Positions 12,320-23,509 of a stretch of 64,000 bases of DNA are shown here, one piece after another. How positions within the stretch are numbered: the stretch's first letter is position 1; the number at the start of each line of letters is the position of its first letter. The position numbers and the translations under genes are program-made. The DNA is taken from NCBI GenBank assembly GCA_003993805.1, contig RSEF01000001.1:152247898-152311897 (forward strand), given 5' to 3'. The notes below the pieces were generated by a model, which was given only the letters and a program-made list of their open reading frames with translations, was not told the DNA's origin and made no database searches. The stretch comes from Himantopus leucocephalus. Lineage: Eukaryota > Chordata > Aves > Charadriiformes > Recurvirostridae.

Positions 12320-12412
12320 TATGCACAACATCCTTCCTAAAACTGCCCAACAGTCACATTTGCCCACCTTACACTTCTCTTATAGTAAGGATGGTTTAAG
12401 GTCCTATGCAGA

Positions 12413-12455
12413 CAATACGGGTTCAGAAATACTNCAATACGGGTCCAGAAATACC
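12413..12455. repeat. Single-N duplication scar (21-bp units)
   Basis: CAATACGGGTTCAGAAATAC at 12,413 recurs as CAATACGGGTCCAGAAATAC at 12,435, either side of one N at 12,434. This is an unmerged overlap with one mismatch inside the quoted block. Confidence 0.8.
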
Positions 12456-12775
12456 TTGATGCTATTGAGGGATTTTGTTTTTAATCACAGCAGCTTGTTT
12501 TAGACTGTTTTAATTTATTTTCTGATGGGTGGTACTGTATTTATACTGAGTTTGTAATAATCTCCGTACTATTCATAGGCACTTCATCTTCTTAGCTGTT
12601 CATTTTACATATTTCTTTTAGAAGAGAGAGTGAACAGTGGTTGCCTGGTGGAAGGCAACCAGTGGTCACAGACCACATTTTCAGCTTGAAGACTCCAAGT
12701 CTTCTTGGTTGTCCCTCATAAGGATACTTCTCCATGCCTGTGATAAGCTTTTTTCCTCTAAACCATTTCACTATC

Positions 12776-13540
12776 TATGCTATACATTTTGAAATGTGCA
12801 GACCAGAACTCAACACAGCATTTAAGGTGCTGGCACATTAAGGATTTATACAGTGACAAACTCACGCTGTCTGGTGGTTTTTTGTTCCTTTTCTTACAAT
12901 TTCTAATATTTGTTTTGGTTTTTGCAAGCTATTGTGCACTGAGTTTTCATAGAACAGTCTAGGAAGCCTCAAGATCTTCCTCCAAACTGGTGATGGTCAA
13001 CTCAGAACCCATTATTTCTTTTTCTGGAGTTAAGATATTTTCTCCATGTCCTCCATTTTTCCCTATGTCTGTCACTCCATATTGTTCTACATTGAATTGC
13101 ACATGCCTTTTAGCACTCAGCCTTCTTATGGTCTTCCCAAAATTCTTCACACACATCCCTGGTCTTTATTACTCTGAATAATCTAATAAAATTTGAAAGA
13201 CTTGTGACATCACTTTTTGCTCCTCCTCTAAAATTATATGTTGAAAGCATGGGTTCTAACACATATCCCTGTTGAATTCCAGTGGTAACACCCTCTGTAC
13301 AAAAAAAAAAAAAAATGTCTATGTTCTGTCATAACATGGAATGTTATTGTATGAATGTAATGACATTTGTACTTATCCTTCGAGCTGTGTAGTGTCCTTA
13401 AGAGCCTTAAGGAATTATGCTTTAAGATTTCTCGAAATCCAAACCAACCATATCAACCAAAATCTCTCTCATCCACATGATAGCCGAGCTCAGTTAATCA
13501 AAGTATTTTACTATGCAACACACCTGCACAGTTGATGATT
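12776..13540 (-). mobile_element. Second ancient CR1 LINE fragment, minus orientation
   Basis: A longer copy of the same old CR1 group shows, in consensus order: CAGACCAGAACTCAACACAG; a TTGCAAGCTATTGTGCACTGAG block; TCAGAACCCATTATTTCTTT; CTACATTGAATTGCACATGC; an AATTCTTCACACACA block; ACTCTGAATAATCTAATAAA; CATATCCCTGTTGAATTCCA; and CTTAAGAGCCTTAAGGAATT. A poly(A) run lies inside at about 13,301-13,315. It overlaps in consensus coverage with the copy at 11,820, so the two are separate insertions or an old duplication. Confidence 0.72.
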
Positions 13541-16500
13541 GAGTTACATTTCTACTTGAGATTACTGCCCAAAAGAGAATTATTGTGCTCTAAGTGTCTT
13601 TTCAGATGTTTGTCACTATTTTAATAACAGTTTCAAATTTCCCAAGGAATGCCATAATGAGTTTGTTCACAAATAAGTAGTCTTAAACCACTGCCAATTA
13701 TCAAAAAACCTCATAAATTTTACACGTGAAATGTTCAAAATTAATAAACATAAACAAATACATTTTTTAAAAAGGAAAAAGTCTTTTTAAAGCTAGGACA
13801 GTGACAGTCTTCAAACAGAAATTAGGAACTAAAGTGTGCAACAAAATTATTACTGATTTGGAAGGCTGTGCGTGACTGTGTGTGGCTGTGTGCACATGCA
13901 CAGTGTATAAATAACAGACAGCGATGTAACCTGATTACAGTGTACTGATACGTTAAAAACTGAACTGAATGACAATTATAGTGCAATCTGCATGCATTTT
14001 CTTAGTGTTCATACCAGAAAAAGGAAACCTTCACCCACTTTTAAAAGGCTGGCAACATTTTGACACTTCCTGACTAATTCTACAACTCATTCAGGCCTAA
14101 CAAAACCTGGCGAAAATTAGGGAGATGATAAATACTTTTCTACAAAAAATTATAACTCAAGCACCTCATATATCTATGTATAGTGAGAAAAGACTATTAA
14201 AGTAACCCATATAAATTTTCAGTAATTGAAATTAAATCAAATCATCTTTGAAAATGAACAATTGTACCATCTTGATAGGGTCTAATTATCCTTCTAAAGT
14301 CACTTTGTAGTATTATACAACATAAGAATTGTCTGATTTATAGTGCAGAGAGTCCAGCTTGAAAATTGGAAACTAATGTGAATGAAAGAGATGAGAGAAA
14401 TATCTCTTGCTTGGTCTCCTGCAGGGCTTACAGAGGTCACACAGAAGTGCTGAGTCTGGTGATGAAACTACATTTATTGCATGGCTTAAATAAGTCACTT
14501 GAATATATATACATATATATAATTATGAGACTGTTCCCTTCAGCATGTGAGCCTGTCTTAGAAAATCGTGACAATGATATACTCAGACACTAAAGATTGA
14601 TTACACTGTCCTGAACCTGGTGTTTTGTACCAAGCAGTATATGTGTAACATTGTCAAGCTGGAAATCCTTTGATTTTCATTCACCATTATCAGACAGGAT
14701 TATCAAAACTTCTATATCAGATATTATCACACATTTTTTCCAGCCTTCTTTTATTAATGTACTAAGAAAAAAAAAAGGAAATATCAAACTGAAGCTCTCT
14801 TTTTTAAAGCAAACAATTTTAACATGCACTCACAGAATCCTCTTAAAATTAAACCCCAGTGATGAAGGATGGAAGGAATATGAAGAGTTTATGCTTCTAA
14901 TCCGTCTAAATTCAGACTCACAAAACTGGCCAACATTGCAAATCTGAGACGAACCTACTGGGTTTTATGACTGGGGATCATAAAAACGACCGAGATGTCT
15001 TGATTTTCAGTGTCCTTATTGTTAAGAGCATATTTATTTGTAAGTGCACACAAAACACCAGCCTCAATATCAGTCACTGGTCAGTATGCACAAAAACAGT
15101 GTGTCATTAACTTTCTCTCTCTGAAAATGAAATTGCAACCTTATTTATCAAGTACTGCATTGCATAGGAGGGAGCAGGAGCTCCTGATGTGGCTTGAATC
15201 TGAAGACTCACCACTGGCAGTAGCTTTCCCTACTAGGGGTCTGCTGTCTGTCTCGAGATTTTCCTGAAGTAAAGGCCCTGCTCACTCTGAGTAACGCTAT
15301 CGCAGCCTGGCAAAAAGTCTCAATAACATCAATCAAACAAACGTGTAGAAAATGACTTTCATCATTTCAGCATTCATGCCAACCTTTTTCCCAGCAAGAG
15401 GCTGAGGGCAGGATGAGCAGCATCCCCAGAGGGAGACCATCAGTGGGAGAATGGAGTCTTGTGCATCAGTGCTGGGACTGGAAATGAAGAAGCTGTAAAA
15501 GCACTGTGCAGCCACTTGCTGAAAATGCTCTAAGTGAGCACACTGCCTTTTCATATGGCAGTTCCACAAAGTAACATGCTTTCTACTTATTTGTTTTCCT
15601 CATTCCATAAGTATATTGGATTTTAAAAGTAAGTTACTTTAAACATTTACTCCTCTAAAATGTCAAATGGAGTCAAAAACACATCCACCACAAATGGTGA
15701 ATCATCCTCACATCAGACATTCAGGTTTGACTCATTTGCCTGCTGCAGGGATATCATTCTTTATTGCTAAGTATTCCCATTACTTAGTTCCTGTAATGGG
15801 AAAGAAGGATTCAGTGAATGGGCAAGATTGACTGTCAGCTACATGAGTCTGCTGTGCAAGCCCAAATTCCCCTAACATCCACACTTTTTTCACATAAGTT
15901 CATGCCCATAGACAAACATAGGGTGAAAACATTTCTGGAGTGGAAAGCTTGAGCACACTTGCTGTCTTATTTGAGGCTTAAATCTTTGCTTGCATGGCCT
16001 GAAGCTAAATGTGCTAACGCATGCCAATGTGCTGGCAGGTATTTTAGGCATACTCTGGACACTTGGGGCCAACAGTTAGCAACAAGGATGGAAGGTCATT
16101 GCATTTAATGTGTTTTTGAGACTGTTTTAATCTTGCAGCTGGAACAAAGCCTGAGACTATCCATTCTACTGACAGGGCTTCTTTGCTCTGAAGAATTTCA
16201 CGGGCAAAGAAGATGGCTGTGACTCACCGGGCACAGTGTTTAGGTCAGAGTTTGCATGAAAGAATTGAATCAGTTGAAAATCTTAGTCATCAAATGCTTC
16301 CTATCATTAATTTCATTAATTTACATTTGCAGAGATTCATAATGCAAATATTAAGGTTGGTACAAATGAAGAGTGAGTGGAAATGTATGTGTCTGTAAGC
16401 ACCAGAGGAAAGAGAAGAGCAAAGAGTTAAAAAGATGCCCCTTACTGAAAATAAAGGACATGTTTCCAGGACACCGTTCCTGTATTGTTTATATCAAGGC

Positions 16501-16875
16501 CACAGCACAGAGGACTTGCCAGCAGATGACCATGCACTCTGACACTAGGAGGATAACATCATGGTTGCGGCATATCATCTATACCATTACTTTTCCTGTT
16601 AGCCCACCCAGAAAATAGGCTATAGACATAGCCTATATACTCCAGACAAGGAAAAATTACTACGAGCTGATGACTCCTAAAGGGTATAAAAGATCTGCCC
16701 ATGAACGACAGACACAGGATAAGGACTCAGTAGCTGGCATACATTTTCCTGTGCTGCACATAAGTGATTCTCACCAGCCCACTTGAGCACTCACATCTTG
16801 GTGCTCGTGAAAGTATGGGTGTGAGTGTGAGTGAATGAGATCTATGAGAGGGTGATTGTGAATTGAAAAAATCAG

Positions 16876-17148
16876 CTTATTTAGAGATTTTGTAATTATA
16901 TATCACCTTCCCTTTCCCATGAAATGTGAAATACATGAAATAACCTAAACATTAAATAGTATACGTTTCAAAAAAGTAGCAATATTCTATGCTTCCATAA
17001 CGCTACNCTTATTTAGAGATTTTGTAATTATATATCACCTTCCCTTTCCCAAAAATCTCACACCAAATTTTGTTACATGAAATAACCTAAACATTAAATA
17101 GTATACATTTCAAAAAAGTAGCAATATTCTATGCTTCCATAACGCTAC
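16876..17148. repeat. Single-N duplication scar with diverged centre
   Basis: Positions 16,876-17,006 and 17,008-17,148 share CTTATTTAGAGATTTTGTAA at their start and CTTCCATAACGCTAC at their end around one N at 17,007. They differ by a replaced internal block: ATGAAATGTGAAA in the first, and an AAAAATCTCACACCAAATTT-type stretch in the second. They also carry one point difference. The indel suggests two alleles laid end to end. Confidence 0.8.
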
Positions 17149-18507
17149 GCAAAGAGAAGAAAATTGGCCTTTATTGTTTTCCCACTGAGTACATTTTTGC
17201 AGTCCACCTTAAACATGAAAAGAGACTTCTGTAGTGAAATTTTAATGCTGGCATCATTAGCTACATCTAGCCACATTAGCTACATCCAGCATCTAGCTAC
17301 ATATAGCAGCATCTGTTTGCATTTTTGCAGATGCTTGGTTTTGACACATCTATTAAAACATCTATGAGTAAGTTGTATTCTGCATTACACCTGTACAATT
17401 CCAGGGCAACTCCATTAGTCTTACTGACTGCACTAGACTAAAAATACATGGCTACTATGCTCTTGTTTATTGCTTGGTGTAGTCTTTTATTTTTTTTTAA
17501 GATGTGTTTACAAAACCTTAGAGAGCACATTCTGTATAAAAGCTAAATAAAATGGAATCACCAGCTTGCTAGGTGTATTATGAAATACCAACTTTCAGTG
17601 ACCTTATGGTGTAAAAATTACAGTGTTTTAGGTAGAAATCCTTTGAAAGAAAGATGAAGGGAGCAAAATGTAGCATTTTAAACATAAGTATTCATGATGT
17701 TTCATACTGATTTAGTAGATATTTTAGTGTATATATATGTAGTACAGAAAGCATTAGAAAATAGGAAAAAAGTCTCACTAATATTGTCTGTAGTAGAGAA
17801 AAGAAATTCTCAGGACATTTTTGGACTTCCTACAGAAATTTACCTATCCTAACTGCAGATGTCTAAAAGACATCTCAATCTAACATAGACACCTTATAAA
17901 CTATTATCAGTGGAGAGAAAGGGGCACCTCCAGAAGGTGAATTGTCTGACCCATCTCAGACTGACACGAATGAACCTCTCAGGGTATTTCTTTTCTTGTC
18001 TTGCCTACAAAGGCCACCTACAGTGGCAAACTAAGAAGTAAATGTGTGGTTTTTACATAGCTGAAATTATAAGGGCTTCCTCTGCCCTTCTAACATGGAT
18101 CATCCCCCACTACACGCTGGAATATTCATTCAAGGAATTATTTTCCTCTTAACGAACATGTGCACCCTATGAAGCATAGCCCATCCTCAGCAATAAGATA
18201 ATAAAATATTTTTGTGATACCTATATTTTTAAGTCTTTTTCATGACTTTATCATTTATTTCTTACGTAAGGTAATCCAAGTCTTCCAAGTTTTGCATTAA
18301 AAAAATCCCATCTACTTTTCTTTAAAATCTTGCAGAGCAAAACACAAACCAAATCTTTATTTATGTTAAGTGCTACTAAAACCCTGTCTCCTTCCCTCTC
18401 CTTCCGTCCTCTGCCATATATTTACTTGTACTGGAGAGAAAATACTCCTTAAAAGAAAACAATTACTTTCTGAAACAAAAAATATATTAAGAAAATAACG
18501 ACTTTAC

Positions 18508-18615
18508 CTATTATAACGTGCATGCCAAGTCTTGCCAAATGCTTCACAGTTTGGTAACCAATTCCTTTAGCACCTCCAGTCACTATAGCAACCTTTCCAT
18601 TTTGTGTAGGGAAAA
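18508..18615 (-). CDS. DHRSX: DHRSX exon 2, Rossmann nucleotide-binding motif
   Basis: This 108-nt exon on the minus strand lies between a consensus acceptor (CTTCATATAG|TT) and donor (ATAG|GTAAAG). With the G carried over from exon 1 it reads VFPTQNGKVAIVTGGAKGIG, then YQTVKHLARLGMHVII, and ends in phase 1. The glycine-rich TGGAKGIG is the cofactor-binding TGxxxGxG motif of classical SDR enzymes (residues about 50-57 of the joined protein). The human protein has a closely similar VAIVTGGTDGIG followed by HLARLGMHVII. Intron 1, between this exon and exon 1, is about 38 kb and contains ZBED1. Frame, phase and motif all agree, so identification is secure. Confidence 0.97.
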
Positions 18616-18959
18616 CTATATGAAGAAAAAGAAATAACGCAAGGTCAGTTCCTAATAGTAACAAAATTAGGAAGTTAAGATGTATTTTAAAGCGGTGTAC
18701 ACCTGACAGACCACTCAAGCTGGCCGGTAAACAATCCCAAAAGCAAACTCTGTATGGAAATAAAAACTATAGGGCATCCGCCATTATTTACTGCACTCGA
18801 CTGAAGTTGACAACACAAAAGGCAAACACCCAGTTCAGAAAGTTTTCTCACTTCTATGTGCATGCATTTTGTAATCCTGCAGTAATCCGCCCTTTAAAAT
18901 TGTCACCTTCAGTTTGTGACCGAGCAAGGTGACGGCTGTTATCAGTCAGCTCAGGGGTG

Positions 18960-19570
18960 GTTTACTCCATGCGTACAGGGGAAAAAAAATTCCATGGGCA
19001 GCATGATACCCTGCAAACACCTTGAATGGCACAGGACAGGCCTCTGCCAGTAACACGGGGGAAACGGCAAACAGCTCGCTCAGAGAGGACGCAGCTACAG
19101 GGCAGGAGGCGGCCGACCTCACTCACCTGCACAACTGAGCACTCTCCCTGCTGAAAATCACAGGGTCCTGCCCCACAAAGGAAGGATGGGGCAACATTTT
19201 GCATAAAACACCCCCACCTGCTCTTCCTGCCCACCCCAGCCCTCTCCCACCGAAGCCAGCGTCCGGCCCCGCACCGCCTCTGCCTCAACCAGCGCTCCTT
19301 AACCCAGGGCAACACAGGGGCCGGTGGGGAGGCCACGCTCCTCACACCCCTTCTGCTCGGGGCTGCTGAGACTTACGGCCTCCTGCGTCCCCAGGCAGCC
19401 CCTTCCTCCAAAAAGCGGCCAGGACGGCCCCAGCGGGGCGGCCACCATCCCACCCGCACCCGCCATCCCAAGCCCTCACACCGGCCACAGGCTGCCCAAC
19501 GCACCCCTCCAAGATGGAGGGCGGCCTCCCGCCAAAGCAGAGCCAAGGCCTTTTAAGCAAACTGCTTGGG
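18960..19570. promoter_or_regulatory. GC/CpG-enriched patch upstream of DHRSX exon 2
   Basis: This stretch of about 600 bp has clearly more CpG than its surroundings (roughly 28 CpGs by eye). It includes GGCGGCC and CCGGCCCCGCACCGCC blocks and a CCAAGATGGAGGGCGGCC segment resembling a YY1 site. It starts about 350 bp upstream of exon 2 on the minus strand. It could be a minor CpG island or alternative promoter, or simply GC-rich intronic DNA. Confidence 0.35.
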
Positions 19571-21390
19571 GGAGGCATGAATCAGGTCAAATATCACATA
19601 TGAGTTTTTTGGATGAGGTGGCAAATCTTTCACGTGAAGCACCGTGTGGTCTTCAGGCGACTGAGGTAAATTTCCGTTTGCTTTTTAGAAGAAGCTGCTA
19701 GGTATTTGTACAGGGAAAACGGAGCTGAATATTCCATTTTGCCACCATGCAGTGTCCGTAGGCAATGTTATAGATAACAAATGTTAAAAAGATGCCGACT
19801 TTCATCTATCAAAGGACTTACTATTTTGATTTCTAGGTTTTAAGGGGATTGCTTTGTTGTACAACAAAAGCTCATATTTTATATGGTTATGAAACACAGA
19901 ACTAGTGCTGATACAAGCTGCTTTCTTCACAGCAACTTCAAAAAGGACCTAGATTTCACCTTTTCTGAAATACGTAATTCTTTCGAGCACAATTCAACGT
20001 GAATGTCTGTTCTCTTCAGGTAACGACGTGATTCTTCCCATCCCTGCAGAGTGAGAATTGTTTGCAAGTATTTGAAAGTTAATTCCTATTACAGCGATAT
20101 CCATGCATGTAGGTGTCCTAAAATATATAATTCAAGCTAAATAAAACTTCGCCAAGAGCTTTGCTAAAGGGCTTCAGTTTAATTATAAGCAGTCCTGCAG
20201 TTTCCAACAAAAATATTTCTCAGAACAAACTCATAGTAAAATGCCAACAATTTTTTCAATAGTTAAGCCTAGAAATTAAAGCTAGGTCTGACACTAAAAA
20301 CTTGGGTAAACTGTCCACTCTGTGCAGGTTTTTTTAATAACTTATTACTTTACCAGACTTGGTCTTTTTAGGTTATGTTTTCCCGGTCTGTTCTCTGTCA
20401 TTAAGGTAGAAAAAAAAAAAGGGAAAATAAAAAGTTTTTGCAGTTTTTGAAAATGCCCACAGGAAATAAAGATGTTGAAGAGGAAGAAAAATAAATGTTC
20501 TTAGTGTGAAACAAGTCGTTGTCACCTCTATGTGAGCAACCCTTGTGCCCCAGCATGACCGGATACGCTTGACATTTGGCAAGGACATATAACCTCAAGT
20601 CCTTTCAGCCATGGAGTGAAAAATCACTGCCTGAATGATTTGTGTCCATAAAACGGTGGACCAGTATGTCCCCACTGTTCAGCATTTTAGACCACATGAA
20701 AACAGGAACACGTTGCCTTCTAACAAAGGCGTGCTGAGAGGAGACAGGTCTCTTAACCTGGAACACGGCAATATTCTTTGCAAGTTGGCAGACAAATCTG
20801 AAATAAACGGCTTTTTGAGCATTTGTTTGCTCAAAAAGTTCAAGACTCTGAAAAATGAACTCTTGAAAAGCAAACACCCCTTCATTCAGGTGAATCCACG
20901 CTGCAAGAGCCATTCTGAGGCCTCTCCTGAGGGGCTGAACTGCTTTAAACCCATACAGGGAGCACTGGCATTGCCTTGGTGTAAAAGCAGGAAAGGCCAT
21001 TTCTGGCCACGACAGCTACACATGTGAATTTTTCATGTGGCAACTGCATGTGTACTTGTAAAGAAAATGCCATCTGGAAGGCAAAAACGTGAGCTGAAGT
21101 CCACTAAGTAACTTTTATTTAAAGTTTAGTTAATCCATAAACTACATTGAAAATCCTGCTGATATGTGATAGAGCGAGTTGCACAAATATGATGTTTCCT
21201 TCCTCCTCAGAGCTCTCCCTCCCCATTTATCTTTCATCCCGTTTCACCTGTGCATTTGGGTATAGAATCCGTAGAAAAAAGGAAAAGTAAGTCATTTCCA
21301 TTTCTGTTTATTTCACTACAGCTGAAAAAACATACTCCAACACCAACAAAAGGAATTCCCTCAAGAGAAATTGCTTTCCTTTGAGCCTGA

Positions 21391-21447
21391 GTACCTCCTC
21401 CTCCTCTTCTGCCTCCTCATGCCTCCTCTTGCTTCCTCCCCTCTCAT
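21391..21447 (+). repeat. CCT-rich pyrimidine tract
   Basis: Repeated CCTCCTCCTCCTC and CCTCCTCATGCCTCCTC motifs form a near-pure pyrimidine stretch on the plus strand. Confidence 0.75.
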
Positions 21448-23473
21448 CACATTGTCAACCTGACATTTGGATTTCACATGTTGCATACAGGTGCTGTCAC
21501 TCATTTCCATTACTGCACCACTATCTCCACCTATTGAATAAGAAGTGATATTTTAGTGCAAAATTAATTCACTTAGAAGAAAATGAATGAAAGAAAAGGA
21601 GAAAAAGAAGTCAGGACTGGGGAAGGGGCAATAACATAAGGAAAAACGGGAAGTCAGAAGAGCAAAGTGGTAACAGGTATCACTGTGATGAAATGCTGCT
21701 TAGCAGAGGACGATGAAAGAAAATGTCCCATCCTAGCCTGTCCATGAGGGCTGCAAGGACAAGGACCATTTTTGGTCTCAACAGTCACTCAAGTCAGGTG
21801 CATTACCAACCTGCAATGAAGAGCATGACAGATGGACAGACTCCACTGCAGAGATGCGTTCAGTGAAATCCTAAATCACAGAGAACTTTAAAACAGGCCA
21901 GTTTGTAGCAGCTAGCTTCAAGGACCTAAGAAAGCACCCAGGGAGGGAGAAATGAGGGCTGCAGACGCATGGATAAATGGCCAGTATCTGGTTTATTTAC
22001 AACAGGTATAGTATACAGCTTCCACAGAGCATGGTTTTGAATAGACACAACACTGCATGTCACATCTCAGTATATCAGTTTACTTCAGCCAAAATGGGAA
22101 ACACAAAGAGAAAAACTTAAACACATATTTGGGGAGAGAGAGGACGAAAAAAAAACAAAACCAAACAACAAAATAACCCACTCAATTAATTATTTGTTTT
22201 GATTTTTATTAATCTGAAATTAATTTTAATCTGCAGAAAAGGTATACTCTTTCCATCAAGACAGATACCTTAATGTAAAATGAATCTCCACGAAAATGAG
22301 ACACTGCTAGTTCTCACATCAATAAAAGTGGTCAAGATCAAATCCAGGTTGCGTGTGTAAGCCAGTGGCAACTACAGTGAAAGGCAGATTATTGGTGCCC
22401 TGTTCCCACTAGAACTCCACTGTTGGGTAGAGTTTGCAAAACACCCATCTTTTCAGTGTGAAAACACCTCTTCCATGATGAAACCCAACATCAAACTTTC
22501 AAAGCAGACCTGAGCTCAGCCTGGTTTTCCAGCAGACACTGGTTTATTTTGTGCGAGAGGTTGAGCCGAGCGTGGCCGGAGGCTTGGAGCTCCCCAGGCA
22601 GGAGGCAGTGGGGACCCACCGGCTTTGCCACGCAGGGGAGGTTCCCTCTGGCACTTCTTGCACCTCATTTAAAACATCCCAGGTCTCTCTCTGCCTCTGC
22701 TCCTGGTAAGTATGTAGATACTGATCTCAATTGCAGAGGCGTAATGCCAGTGATCTCACCGTGGGACATGAGAACCATACAGCCCTGGTGCTAAGGAAAT
22801 CCCCTGACCAAGCACTAGCTGTTAATTTCCCTTTGTGTTCAAAGAAACCAGCCTGCAGTCCTTACGTGCTGCTTTACCACGCCAAAGTCCGAGAGAGACT
22901 TCTCCCAGGCAGCAGGTTCTGCCCGCACCCCACCGTATGTGGAAGAAATAAGCCTGTCTACTCTGCAAGTGGATTAAGCTAAAGCAGAAAATAAGGCAGA
23001 TTTATTCTGTAATAACTCTGTCCAGATACGAAGCTATTTTAAAGTAATTATTCTCCTTTTAAATATACTTCTCCTTAATCTGAAATAATTTCCATGTACA
23101 GAGACATCCTCAAACATAGTCGATACCACAAAGAATTTAAGGCAATTCTGTAATTTTTAAAAATACTGATTTCCAGGAGACTCTTTAAGAGGGCTGTCAA
23201 GATGTCTCTGCAACTGCCAAGACCACAGAGAAATAAAACAGAGTGTGGACCCGTATCAATGACCACTTCCATATCAATGACCAGTTCCTCCTGGCAAAAT
23301 CTCAACTCTGGGGTAGGAATGGGGTTAACTGAAGTAGCCAAATCAAAACAGAGGCATTAAACTTTCTTCTTTGCGGAAATGTACTATGTGAACACTGACA
23401 ATGCAAACCTCCGAAGAAGAGCTCCCCTTAGGAGTTACTTGCTTTGGTATTCTGCAATCTTTACCACACAGTC

Positions 23474-23477
23474 NGGC

Positions 23478-23500
<23 letters not shown>
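23474..23500. repeat. Poly(A) tract beside a single N
   Basis: One N at 23,474 is followed by GGC and a run of about 20 A. Unlike the other single-N sites, no duplicated flank is visible. Confidence 0.6.

Positions 23501-23509
<9 letters not shown>

Larger units (their letters stand above)
11610..18507. other. Intronic sequence between the gap and DHRSX exon 2
   Basis: On the minus strand this is the start of DHRSX intron 2. It is AT-rich and contains two old CR1 copies (11,820-12,130 and 12,776-13,540) and three single-N duplication scars. It also has short AT microsatellites (near 14,504-14,524) and imperfect TAGCTACAT repeats (17,261-17,320). No exon is recognised. Positions 13,550-16,870 and 17,330-18,500 show nothing else identifiable. 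Confidence 0.55.

Noticed and set aside
17261..17320. Repeated TAGCTACAT units as a possible array
   Set aside because: Only a few imperfect, irregularly spaced units with no spacers. It is simple-sequence noise, not a structured array.
18616..18718. Upstream in-frame extension of DHRSX exon 2 with a hydrophobic leader (MSGLSGVHRF and onward)
   Set aside because: It reads through a consensus 3' splice site. Exon 1 in the CpG island matches the family N-terminus and joins in the correct phase, so the extension is intron.
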